Source: Anopheles merus (lineage: Eukaryota; Arthropoda; Insecta; Diptera; Culicidae). Taken from it: DNA of 64,000 nucleotides. The DNA lies in assembly GCF_017562075.2 (NCBI RefSeq), contig NC_054082.1, forward strand, positions 3,094,550-3,158,549, given 5' to 3'. Numbering within the stretch: position 1 is the first letter of the stretch; each line of letters opens with the position of its first letter. Shown here piece by piece: positions 43,301 to 55,100 of the stretch. The notes beneath the pieces were generated by a model, which was given only the letters and a program-made list of their open reading frames with translations, made no database searches and had not been told where the DNA came from. Made by a program: the position numbers and the translations under genes.

Positions 43301-46300
43301 GGATCAGAGAGTTGCGGTTCGCTGTTTAGCATCCTTCGCTGGGGGAACCGTGCGCAGGTTAAGTGTCGGTGAAAGGTTTGTTGTGCATAAATATTCAGTA
43401 CACATAAATCAACGGCGTCTTGCTAGGAATTGCTTGGACTTATCATAATTATCCGTGCGAATAACGCACCGGTAGTGCAGATGTGCGTTAAGTTAAGTGA
43501 AAAATTAGGGTTAGTTGGAATGAAGCGCGATAATCAATATAGTGGCAAAGGCTCTGTTGAATTATTCTACGATTTAGAATTGTACATTGTAATGGAGCGC
43601 TTACTGGCGCGCAAACGCGAGTGCTTACAACGCGTAACTACTGCAACTGTGCTGGCATTCGATTCGTATGTATGTAAATCGGGCAGGGCTACTTGTATGG
43701 AAACATGCCATTTGAATATTGAACAGTGAAAATGTGTCCTATGCGCGCAAAATCACTAGCTCTCGGACTATTCGGAGAACAACGGTAACGTTTCCTTTAG
43801 CGGAAGTGTTTCCCGAGAATCGATAAATGAATGCATTTCGATAGGAAGTATTTTTATAATTGTATCGACAAATGAGTTTGATTAAACTCGTTTTCCTGGT
43901 GTTGTGAAAGGCTGTACTTATTGTGTTCGTTGCACAGAATTTACCAAAGAAACACTTCGCTTGTTTCGCTTGAAAGAATGCCTTTTTATGGTTGTTGATG
44001 CTGCAGTGAATCCGAATGAATCCTGCTGATTTGTTATCGCTATTCCAAAGTGCATGTGTGCGGCGGGGTACGAGAGTGTAAATGAAAATCAATCTGCACG
44101 AACCGGCAATAGAGTGACCGTGTGCTGCCTCGTGAAGCATGCTTTCAGATTTATTTGCTTCCTTTCGCTCTCTGTGTCTTTCCCCTTCCGTTCTACTGCT
44201 TCCTTTCGTGATCAATCCTAGCTGGAAACTAATGAAAGTTCTTAAATCGAAACGTGGCTCTAGCACGTTTGGCGAGTAATTGGTTGTATCGTAAAAGCAA
44301 GGAGAACTGACCGGAACCGGTCATCGTGTGCCGTTCATGTTACCGCTCAGGGCCGGTTGCGATTTGCGCGCACAACGCCACTCGAAGCATGGCACACGCA
44401 AGAGAAGGTATGATCAATCCCAGCTGTGGCTGTGCTGTGCCAGGGAAAGGAAACTTGTTCATTTCGGAAAACCCAGATTCCTTTCAATTTCGTTTATTGT
44501 TGTTAAATGAAGGGGCTGATTCTTTGCCAAGGTACAGAGAGCACCAGGCGTCTCCATATTTATTTTATAAAATGATACATACGCAAACGCTCAGCTGCAG
44601 TGTTTATGCTATATTGTATTTTTAGCATAGCTGCTACATAGATAGACTGCTCATATGAAATTGTGTCATAAAAATGAACAAGCTAAGAACTACCAATTAC
44701 TGACAGCATGGTCCATTTAACCTTTAGGCGATAGGATCTTAAGACACCACCAACCGAATTGAAATGTATTACCAGCGTTAAAGCGAATCATGAGCGATGG
44801 ATTTAAATCAATTTACAACATCACCATCACATGCGGCTGCGCTCGATCAATTGTGCGTTCCGCTGCAATGGGCTGCCGTTTGATGCATAGGAATTACACT
44901 CAACTTAAGCGCAACCAATGAAGCGCGTGCAGTTTGGGGGGTGGTTTTTGTCTTGTCGCGTACCCCGAATCAAGCATAGAATAGTAAATCATCGTTTCGA
45001 GGGCGCAGATGCATGAACCATTGCAAGCGCGAGATGCCATGATGAATGGACACGAGAGCCATTCGCAAGCGCCACTTCTGTTCGATGGTGGTACAATATC
45101 CCTGTGCGTGACCATCGACCCCAAGACAAGCGCACAAGCATTTAATTTATGGACGTGGGCATATTTTTTGCGATGCTCGGGGGCTTTTTTTTGTATCTGC
45201 AATATCCCAATCGCGGGGGTTGCGGGCACATGCATTGAATCGGCACAGGAATCTTTATGATTCTGCATGCGTGTGCATTCGTTGGCCTCGGGGGAAGCAT
45301 CCGCATACAATATCCGCCTGTTCTACGGGGAATCGACGTGTTTGTGCAAACGAAATGGATGAATGGTGCGATGGCTGTAGGTCAACAATTGTGCATGATG
45401 TAGACTCGTTTTGTCGTGAAATAGTTTTGTTACAATCATGAATGATTTGAGCTGGATTTGTCAATGTCTATATTGTGTTTTGGTTTTAGCATGTAATGCA
45501 TGATTTATTAGGCTTTGTATAAAGTATTGTAACAGATCTGGTGATTTATAAAAGAAATTTCCAAATTTTCTTTTTTTATCAATCTTGGTACCAACAAAGG
45601 AGAAATTATAATGCACATATTCAAGTGGAAGGTGATAACAGGTCACCCAAGAAAAGAATATAACATCAGCATACGGTAATAAAAACACTGCATGATAATG
45701 ATTCTTTTTATTATCTCACAGCAAGACAAGTGTCCCGGAAGCATTTTCTCTCAAGTCATGCTCTTAGCAACGCAGAATGGTAAAACGTGGTCCGCCGACC
45801 CTGCTAACGTCATGTCTCATCCCTCCAAAAGATGTTGGGGCTCATTGTTTATCTTTGACGCTACCCATTGAACGAGCAAATGTTGGTACGGCTCGTTGTT
45901 TAAACATGACGCCACTGTACCTTTTCAAGAAGCTCTGACGGTCATGATGCGGACCAAAAATTCCATTGTTTTCCCTGATCTCCGCTAAGTGCTCCTGCCC
46001 CTGCTATTCGAGAGTCGTTCCATTAAGTGAGATCGAAAAATATACAAACACATTTTCCTCTTCTCCTCCTTGCAACCTGTAAAACACGTTGTATTTATTA
46101 TGAGTACTTCAGTAAGGTCAGGCTAGCTAAATACAATGTAATTGTAGTAGAAAAATGAAAAAAAGATGGATTGTGTATCCCTTAAGAGCAAGGTATTGCA
46201 GGAACATCGGTCGAACAAAGGATGAAATTCCAATACGGTACATCCATCAGTGAAAATGTGTTTCACACGAATTTGGATCACGACTGGTTAGAATATTACG

Positions 46301-46465
46301 CATGCTCATCGCAAGTTTGAGGCCATCAGCATATTATGCACAGTACACTAACTCGTCAGCCAAGTTCTGGGCGGGCGGGAAAAGACCCGTTAGCGCAAAA
46401 AGTTGCTCCTGCCGTAACAGAATTACGTAGCCTTTCGCCACTTGGCACACCACTTAGAGCGACTG

Positions 46466-46516
46466 TACTAATTGACACTTTTCGTTTTGTTCCGTTTGCT
46501 CTATTTTCAGGTGAGT
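46466..46516 (+). promoter_or_regulatory. Candidate recursive splice site in the convertase intron
   Basis: A perfect branchpoint consensus TACTAAT (46466-46472) is followed by a T-rich tract, then TTTTCAG ending at 46510 and immediately GTGAGT at 46511-46516. All three acceptor elements plus an adjoining donor form a complete ratchet-point motif on the same strand as the furin-like gene, 13.8 kb into its intron. Such sites let the upstream exon join to nothing, regenerate a donor and splice again. The alternative is a true exon: an open frame of 122 codons starts at 46511 in phase with the furin exon and stops at 46877-46879. Confidence 0.6.
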
Positions 46517-49500
46517 CGCACATCAGAACGCATTCAAATCATTCAGCGGTCGACCGGTATTGCTCTCGGAAAGTCAGGCAGAAGGCCAGCAGCACCGGGA
46601 GAAGAAAAGCCATCAACTGGGTCGAGAAGAGGCAGAGCAGAGGGATCGGCTGTGGCAACTGGAATAGAAAAGTGCGCCGTGTTGTTGGCCCCGAAGCCTA
46701 TTCAGCGTGTAGCGAACGTGAGCGACTGGTTAGAATACGCCGCTGCCGCCTCTAGCTCTCCGCCTCCCGTACAACAGCTGCTGGGCATGGTGAACAAGTC
46801 TGCAAATACAGCGGCACTTGTTCGACAGTTCTTCTTGGGCGTGCTGTTCTGTGCGCCTGCTAACGTCCGTGCTAATTAGATTGTTTACTGGCCAACCGCT
46901 TCGGGGCTGGCGTAAGAAAGTTTCGCTTACCGTTGCCAAACTAACTTACTTTGTGCGGTAGGAAATGGGCCAAGAGAAGGTGGCGGCTGAGCCTGGGTAG
47001 CTAGCAAGATGTTCCTTGTGTGTCTTTCACGTATGAAAGCGAACGTCGGTTATTCAATTGCAGCAATTGGACAGAATCAATCTTTAGTTGGCCCATGGTC
47101 CTAGTTTGAGCAGAGTTTTCTATAGGTTTGACGTTCGAAGTAACATTTCATGTAGAATCGAACAGTGTTCGTGTGTGATGCTATTATGAATGCTAACAAC
47201 GATCAATGTCTATTTCTTTAGGACGATCAATTAATAGGAAACTTTCTGCTTGATGTGACAAGAACGATACATCAACTTTAGAAGTTTTTATTCACTGACA
47301 CCTCGATTGAAACACGACTTTTCTGTTGACTCCTGTACAATTAGACAAACTCTTTGAATAATTTGTACACTCGTTATAAAAAAAAGGTCAGTTATGGTTT
47401 TCATTTCAAGCGCTTCAATGTGAAAATTGAATGTTATCACTTGGGAGCGTTATCATTGTTCAACTAATCAGCTTACCCTCATTTAAGAGTATGCTTGCTG
47501 CTACGGCAGAGCGTGACTTGCCGGCTTGGCAATAACCACATCACCTTGGCTAAAACGAACGCGATCGTTCCGATGGCAAACCCCATTCTCGCTGCTGGTG
47601 TCCGACCACTGTTCGTTGGGCAACGTAGAACTGCTGCAACCTTTGCGCTCCTCACAAAGTGTGGAACATTTTAAACATTACTGCTGGTTTGACTCTCCGG
47701 CCAGCAAGCTGTCGTTGCTATGCAGCCACTCTCTAGCGTAGTGAAATTGAGGCATTAAATGTGTGTTCTCTTTATCCTTTTCGCCCCCAAAATTACTCCA
47801 AATGCGCCGGAACACGGCGGATTGTTGTTTCACAGTTGATAAATTAATAAACTCTGCAGAGTACGCCCGTGGCTGCTGAAAGGAAGCCGTTGCCACTATC
47901 TTGCTTTATCGTGTGATGGTGGTAATGTTTACTGGTGGTATGATTTAATGGTTCCACCTCCCCGGCTCACTGTTGCTCTATTGCGGTTTCTCGAGCGAGG
48001 CGAGCGAGAGTTTTGTGCTAGGATAAATAATTATGCAGCTCTGCTGCATATCTGCATTGCACTTTGTTTGGCTCTGAGGGCGGAGAGGATTAGTGCGATT
48101 TATTAATGCGATGCTTATGTGAACTTGTTCTGGGAAAAATATAATCAACGATGGCTGGCTGGTTGTTGAGGTAGCGATAAAATCGTACTGCTCAGATCCT
48201 TCAAAATTGCCACAAAAGTTTGATGTAACTTCACGCGCATGCTTGTTTAACGCATTGAATATTTCCACTCTAAATCCCTGCTAGTAGCGAACTTTGATGT
48301 GACTGTGATTCATTAGTTTACAACCGGCACGACCCTGCCGATTGTTTGATGTAGGCGATTTTAATGAATATTCTGAAGCTACGTAATATTAATGATGAAA
48401 TTTGCTAGAAATCAAAGCACACTGAACAGGCTGTTCGACTGGGTTAATGATGCTGAGGTTCTGCCAGGGTGAGGCATTTGCCGTTGAGGTTGATTCCTGT
48501 GCTCTGCTGGGACGTACATATGCATCAAACGTTTCGACCGGATCGCTCCCGTCTCTCAACAGATAATTGACGTTCGCTCGTTTAATGGGCTCTGGCATGT
48601 TGTCGAGTCAATTAGTTTGTGTCGTCCAAAGCAATCAGTGCGATCCGGAATTGAGCGCACTATCGTTGTGTGTCTGTCACGGCGTGGGTGTGTGTGTGTG
48701 CGTGCGGGGTGGGTTGGCAAAAGCAGAATGCATGCTTCGAAAAATGTTAAAATCTCTTGATTACCGGAAATTTAGCTCCGCGTTGACGAATCGACAAGAA
48801 CAGATTGCGTACGGTAGGCTATTCCCGCAATGATACATCCGATTTCGGGGGCCTCATTCTCAAACGTTTGATTATGATTGATGGCTTATCGATCGAGCGT
48901 CGATAGTGTTAGACTTTCGGCGATGGCTGTAAAATATGGCTATGAAACCATTTGGCATTATATCGGCCGCACGAGACACAGATGGCTGATGTTTGCATGA
49001 GCGCACGACTCTTCCTAGTGGGCGAAGCCACTTTATCTCGCATTACAGCACAACCCATCTGGCCTCCATGTCAGTGGCGCAGGAGTTGGTGGCCCAATTA
49101 GAGACTCATTATCAGAAGCTAATGAGCTTTGCATGTGCGAAAGGGTAAAGGGAACAGAAAACAGGGTAGAAAAAGGGGGAAATTAATGCTTTTTCCAGCG
49201 TTGTCAGAACTTTCGGAAATTGGCGGTGATATCGTAGGGTGAACGTTGAGCGTAATGTCGCAAAATACGACACTTTCCACTTTCCCGACGGCGTTTATCG
49301 ATCAGGTATTGGTGTTGAAGGACCAGAACGAAATTCGCCCACACATGCTTTAACGCTCGTAATCAAAACTATGGACGTATTATTAAACATCAAAGAAATT
49401 CAGGTACAGGTAAACTACATCAAACACAGTGTAAAACGGTCGTACTCAGCTTTATTTTTATGGTATGTGGTTTTGAGCGAATATGAAACTAAGCCAAAGT

Positions 49501-51857
49501 GCACAGATACCAACGTAAGCGTCCACGATCCATTAACGTTGTACCCCGCAACCCGTGAGTCTGTGCTTCTAAGTCCCCATAATCGGTTAAATGAAACACT
49601 CTCGCTTTCATGGTTCGACGCGTTGCCTTCCACCACAGTGGTTTGCGGGCGGGCAAGTAATGGTGCCGTCAATTTACTGACAGAAGCGCTGGCGGTGGGA
49701 AGGATAATTTAGCAGCCGCTCCGAAGCAGTGGAAAGTTTAAATTTACTCTCCAGCCTGCAGGGGCGCCGTATGGTTCCGTGCTTCCCCGACGCCGGTGCT
49801 GGTTGTTTACTTTGGGAAAATTAATTATCAAAAAGTAGAAACGATATAATTCACCTTGATCCTGTCGAGCGAATCGGGGATGTGGAGAGAAAAGCGCCAA
49901 CGGGGGAACATTGATAAGCCCGCTCTGCTGTTAGTCGTTTAGAAATGGTGCAAAATATTAGAGAGCAATTAAAAATCTCAGCATCTTTTCCGGGGGTGTG
50001 GTGATGGGCTCGGTGTGAGAGTGAAATAAATTCCGAATGGATTGAATTATGGCGTAATCGTTAAATAATGGTGTGTTTGTATTACATTAACATTAACATT
50101 ATGCGCTCAACAAATTGCGGATATTATTATTTATGACAGTGTTTGCTCTGTAACAATTTATAGTACACGGAATCGTTATGGAAAGCGTTGTGTTGGAATT
50201 TCATATGGTGCTTTTATCAGCACACAGTTATTTCACAAACCACAAACATCTGGCTTGCATTAATGAAATTGATTAGCTGATTCTTCTTTTCAACGGAAAT
50301 TTAAACAAACCCCTCAGGTGTTCATATTGGTCATTGACAGAGTAATTCTAGTAGATCCTAATCAGACATGAGAGATGGTCAATATTTGGGTAAGGTTTAA
50401 ACCTAACAATCACATTCTTTTTGAATGGATTCAATGAAATCCTATTGCAAAAGCAATTCTGCATCACATGAGCAGTACGTTACAAGGAATAGCTTTGAGA
50501 AAATGAAATTCTTCCTTCTGATGAAGGAGGTTGCACATGTTCACATATTATCATTGAAGTGCAATCGAAAGTAGTTCCTGATTGCTATTGATTGAAGCTT
50601 AAGCATTGGAAAGGATTCTGTCTGTATCATGCCATTGTTATAAGCAATTGGTTTGGAAAGAGCTTCGCTTGTAGTTTGCTCTTTCATTGGAATCGTCCTG
50701 CTGCTTCAGTAGGCATTATTGTTTAACAGATCGACGCTGTGTGGCATAGAAAACATCAAAACATATCGGATTTGTAATTAAAATCAACTTGAAAGTTTGT
50801 TGCAGTTTGATTCGGCCTATTTTGTTGTAGTTTTTATCAAAATGATAACTTTTTTTATAGTTATCTCATCAGCACGGCAATACACCAAGTCCTGGAAAAT
50901 GTATCCCACTAGAGGCTCTATGTGAGAGACGGTCACGTTCGTGCTTGCTCGCCAGCAATAACCCTTTTGACGTCCCGTTATAAGTTGGGCGATTGTGACG
51001 ACGATGCTGCCATTTCGAACGCTGACCATTGCCGAAAGCTAATGAAACTGTTGAAAGCGTTCTAGTGCGAGGCTGCAACGTACCCACTCACAGACTGAGC
51101 CGTTGTTTGTACTTCTAAACGGGTGAAGTGTGGACAGCGCGAAGAACTATATCCCACGCCAAGTGCCAGCGCTACAAACTGCATCAACAATGTGTGTCGC
51201 TTTTTGTAACGTAGTGCAATAGAGACGCATTAGGCTATCCACGGCTGGACGTGCTGGTCGTGCAACAGCCTAGCATCATTTAGTGTGCCACTTTAGTGGC
51301 TGCAGACGAGGATCAAACCACACCCGCTGTGACAGCGTGTGTTCTCTGCTTCTGCTACCGAAATGATGGAATGGCCAGCCTAAGCCTATTGGACATTAAC
51401 GTTTCATGAGATGATACACACGTCGCACCGATGCGATGCTTACGTGGGTGAACATTTTAATCTTGTTGTAGCTAAGCGCTTACACTTGAGACCAGGCTGT
51501 TCGGTTGGCTGAATAGTGTTGGGAATGCACTTTCATCGTTTGAATGTGTTGATGAGTTTTATAACAGAAATTTGGGGTCTGTTGACATGGTTCATACGTC
51601 TATTTTTATTTGCAAGAATGGATTGCATTATTAAGTCAAGTATACTCATCGATTATTTTGCTGATAAAGCTTCCTTTTAATTGTGTTGAATTCCAAGTAT
51701 CTTATTCGTAGGTTCAATTCCATGTTTTTACATACTTTTATCGAGCTCGGTAAAATCGGGTACTTTTGAGAGCTTTTTGTTTTATCATCATCAATCTAAA
51801 CCTTTCTTCCATGACCAGTGCATGAAAATGGTGCCGATTAGATAAAGTAAGTCGTCA

Positions 51858-52172
51858 GGGATTGCTGTCTTTAAAATGAAACAAAAGCGACTGTAATCGG
51901 GCCTTGCCCGAATGCCAACTTAAAGAAGCTATTTAAACTAGTTGGCAGCCCTTAATTTCTCACTCTCTCGGTTGCAAGCACAGAAAAACTTCACAGCGGA
52001 CGAGTGCCTACGAGATAAGAGAGCGCACACTAATGTAGCGGCAAATCAACGGCCAACAACTTGGCCACCATTGACACTAACGACTGCTCTGGATATTGCA
52101 TTTTAAGAACCATTCTCTTAAAACCTCGCCTAGGTTAGGTCTCGGTCGGTCTGGAATAAAGACAGCAATCCC
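51858..52172. mobile_element. Segment bounded by perfect 16-bp inverted repeats (possible small non-autonomous element)
   Basis: GGGATTGCTGTCTTTA at 51858-51873 is repeated as its exact reverse complement at 52157-52172, enclosing 283 bases. A perfect 16-bp pair this close is unlikely by chance (roughly 0.4% for a window of this size). The inner sequence has no open frame. An AATAAA lies next to the right arm. No target-site duplication is visible outside the arms, so a degraded MITE, a remnant LTR-like piece or a foldback/RNA-hairpin element are all possible. Confidence 0.4.
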
Positions 52173-55100
52173 CTCTCCCTCCCATAGAACGATTGTGTCT
52201 GGTTAGAATTGATGGTACAAGAATTGTTGTTCAGTCGAACTTACTACGGGGCTGAAGGTAGGGCGCCAGTAGTAAGCTATTCTGGCCCGTGATTTTTATC
52301 CTGTCATTTTCTTTTGTGCTTTGATGGTGCATGCTCTTCTGAAGTTGTGTCGGATTGTGAAACTGGAGCCGTCCGATCGTCTGCCTGCTCCGTAAGCGTG
52401 TCGAGTCAGTCTCGAGACTGTGTAGCCAAGTGCGGAGAGCGTGAGTGCTCGCTCCCTCTACCTACCGGGTCGGGCTTGCCACCGTGGGACGTGTGTAGTG
52501 TTCTTGCGTGAACGGATGGGTGTACCATGTAACCGGATGCGTTACAAAATGGAGAACAACGACGTCTGGCACCTTGACGAATGAATTGGAATCGCATTGC
52601 CGCACAAGGTCGTGTCTGGAGGACATCCATGCTTGTGTTTGTTGCCTATTTGCGAAACATTTCCAAGAACTTTAAAACTCTGTATGTGTTGTTTTCATGC
52701 ATATCGCATACTTATTGCTTGCAATGAAACTCGTTTGTTTGTAGCATAATACATTCCATTGGTAGTAATCTGATATACGTAGGAATTGGTGTTGATTTGG
52801 CACAGAAGGAACAGAATATTCTACTCAATAGCGTTCCTGGAATAAGGGATGTAATTGAATGAAATAAGTCGCACCTAACAATGGCATATTTTAACTATTA
52901 ATTTGTGCCAATTCCAACTGCGCTCACAGTCGGCTGAGTGTCGCGCTACACGCCGCGTGTACATTGATGCGTCGGCGATACAGGGAGTAATGCCGATCAT
53001 TGTCAATAACGCAATAGCGCGTTGCATATTTTCATTGAATGTCCTTTGTACCGATTACCGGACACTTTCAGTGAGTGTTTGTCTCACGCTGACACATTTT
53101 ATACACCACTCTGAGCAAGTGCGCGTTAATTAATTGAATCAATGTGATTCGATTTCTGCAGCTGTATTCTGAAAGTGCTCGAGCGTAAAATTGGCGGAAC
53201 AGTTTGGCAAAAGTACGCATAATAAAATGTGAATTAATTTTTAAGTGTACGCTTGAAACCCGTTGTTGTTATCCATGTGTACCGTAATTCGATTAAAAAT
53301 AGAGTAATTATATGGCCTTTGGAAAGGAAAATGCAAATCAATAATAAATGCCAAATTGGTTTGTGATTAAATATTGGTTGTTCTTTTAACAACTTTAGAG
53401 CATTGTGTTCCTTGTTGGGAACATCTCTTCTATCAATATATTAAACTTCGGTTCAATTCCAATCCTCGATTGGCTTATTCGAGGTGCATTAAAAGACAGT
53501 TATCATCAAACGTCTCATGAGAAAATAAAAGACAATTCAAAGATATCATGCGCTCCCACTCCTATGCCATTGAGACATCAGGATTGATTCGTTTTTGGAT
53601 TATCGTACATGATGAATTTCCACAAATGGTATCATCATACTGGGGGGTGCATATGTATGCGTGAAACATACTTTGCGTGTTTATCGTGTTTGTATGTGTG
53701 TGTACGGGGTTAGTCCTCCAACGTCTTCGAGTTAGGCATAGGCGTTCATTTCGATTCGCGTGTCGTGTTTCACCATCTTCTTATCTTCCTTCCTATGCTC
53801 TTGCGAGTCTCCGTACTCCCAAAACACCTTCGTAACCAGCCGGGGAAATATATTGCCGAATTACTGTTCCGCACCGACACAAACGCCGGGTGTGTGGAAA
53901 ATATAAACGAACACAGAAAGATGCCCGCACGACAGCGACACCGTGTTTGGCCTCCGTCACACCGTGTTTGGGTCGCGCACAAGGGTAAACCGAAGACGAG
54001 GTGGTGTAGTAGCCTTTCCACCGCTCCCCCCCCCCCACACCCCGTATCATTCGTTGTTTGATAAATTATTTCCCAATGTGTCCAGAATATTGTTACAAGC
54101 GTCGGAAAAGAAACATCGCGTCACGAAGAAATTGCGCAATTTATTTATATTTTTCTCTCCCTCCCGACCCGACGGTGAGCACTCGTCGGAAAACTCGGCC
54201 CACAGTTTCTGTAATGGTGTATCACTCACACCGGGCTCTCTAAACGCCGTTCAATCAGCATCTGTTCAATTTTTCAAGCCTCGGGGACGACGGTCTTGTC
54301 GGTGTAAGGGTGGCAGGAAAGATGTTTATGAGATGGCAATGTTTACATTTCCCTATTTTATTATTTCGATGTACGGAAAATGCGTGAACGATGGAAGAAT
54401 GCACGGGGACTCAGGAGGGGAGGGGGGGGAAGAGGCGGGATCAATTTGGCCCTTCGTGTTGCGATCAACCGGTACGTGTATCTCCCTCCAGATGCATACG
54501 TTTTGGTAGGCCAAATCTTATCATTCCTGCGAGCCGTGTACCGCCTTCCAAAGGGCCCGATAAGGGAAACACAAGTCCCTGACATTTCCAGTCGCGCTGC
54601 GGTTCATGTTCATCGATCGAATGTTGCGGCCTTGTATCGCATATGCGAACATGCCATCCCGTAGAAGTACAGCCGCAACAGGGCAAACTACATTCAATCT
54701 GCCGCGGCGCTGTAACACCATGGCCTGTTGTGGAGTTCGATATTGGGCGGAACAGCTCCCCAAGGCCATTGGTACGAATATCGATAATTGCGAATAAATT
54801 CCATCTGCCATCATCGTTGCAGCTGACGACGGCTTAAGAAGCGGAAGCGAGGATAAAACCCTAGCATCATCTTTCTTGCGAATCATACTCGGCCCAAATG
54901 GGACACTCTCGTCTCACGTTCTCGCTCCCTCCCGCCCTGTAAGAATGATGAAGATTTAGGTGCAAAAAAAAAGAGATTGCTTTCGCCCTACCGAAAGACG
55001 TTCATCGCAAGATTCTCCCTCGGTTAGTACGATGCTGGGGGAAGAAGCATTTGAAATTGACCATTATTGTACATCGGCGGCAGCATTAGCAGCAATTTCG

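Larger units (their letters stand above)
32729..46460 (+). other. First part of the convertase intron; no exon recognised
   Basis: The sequence opens with the donor GTAAGT. No frame encodes the expected continuation of the furin prodomain (a short aromatic-rich block and the basic autocleavage site). The nearest acceptor, ending at 32930, leads to a stop after seven codons. Other contents are a TG tract (33796-33818), a GA tract (43275-43300), AT-rich islands (about 35100-35460, 37560-37860 and 38600-39000) and a degenerate repeat at 45832-45915. The 220-codon minus-strand frame at 33487-34149 crosses the TG tract and is not credible. Confidence 0.6.

Noticed and set aside
43739..44266. Minus-strand open frame of 175 codons
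   Set aside because: Composition and content look random; no family recognised.
51711..51721. GGTTCAATTCC, identical to a tRNA B-box pattern; also at 53450-53460
   Set aside because: No matching A box, acceptor stem or cloverleaf could be drawn around either copy.
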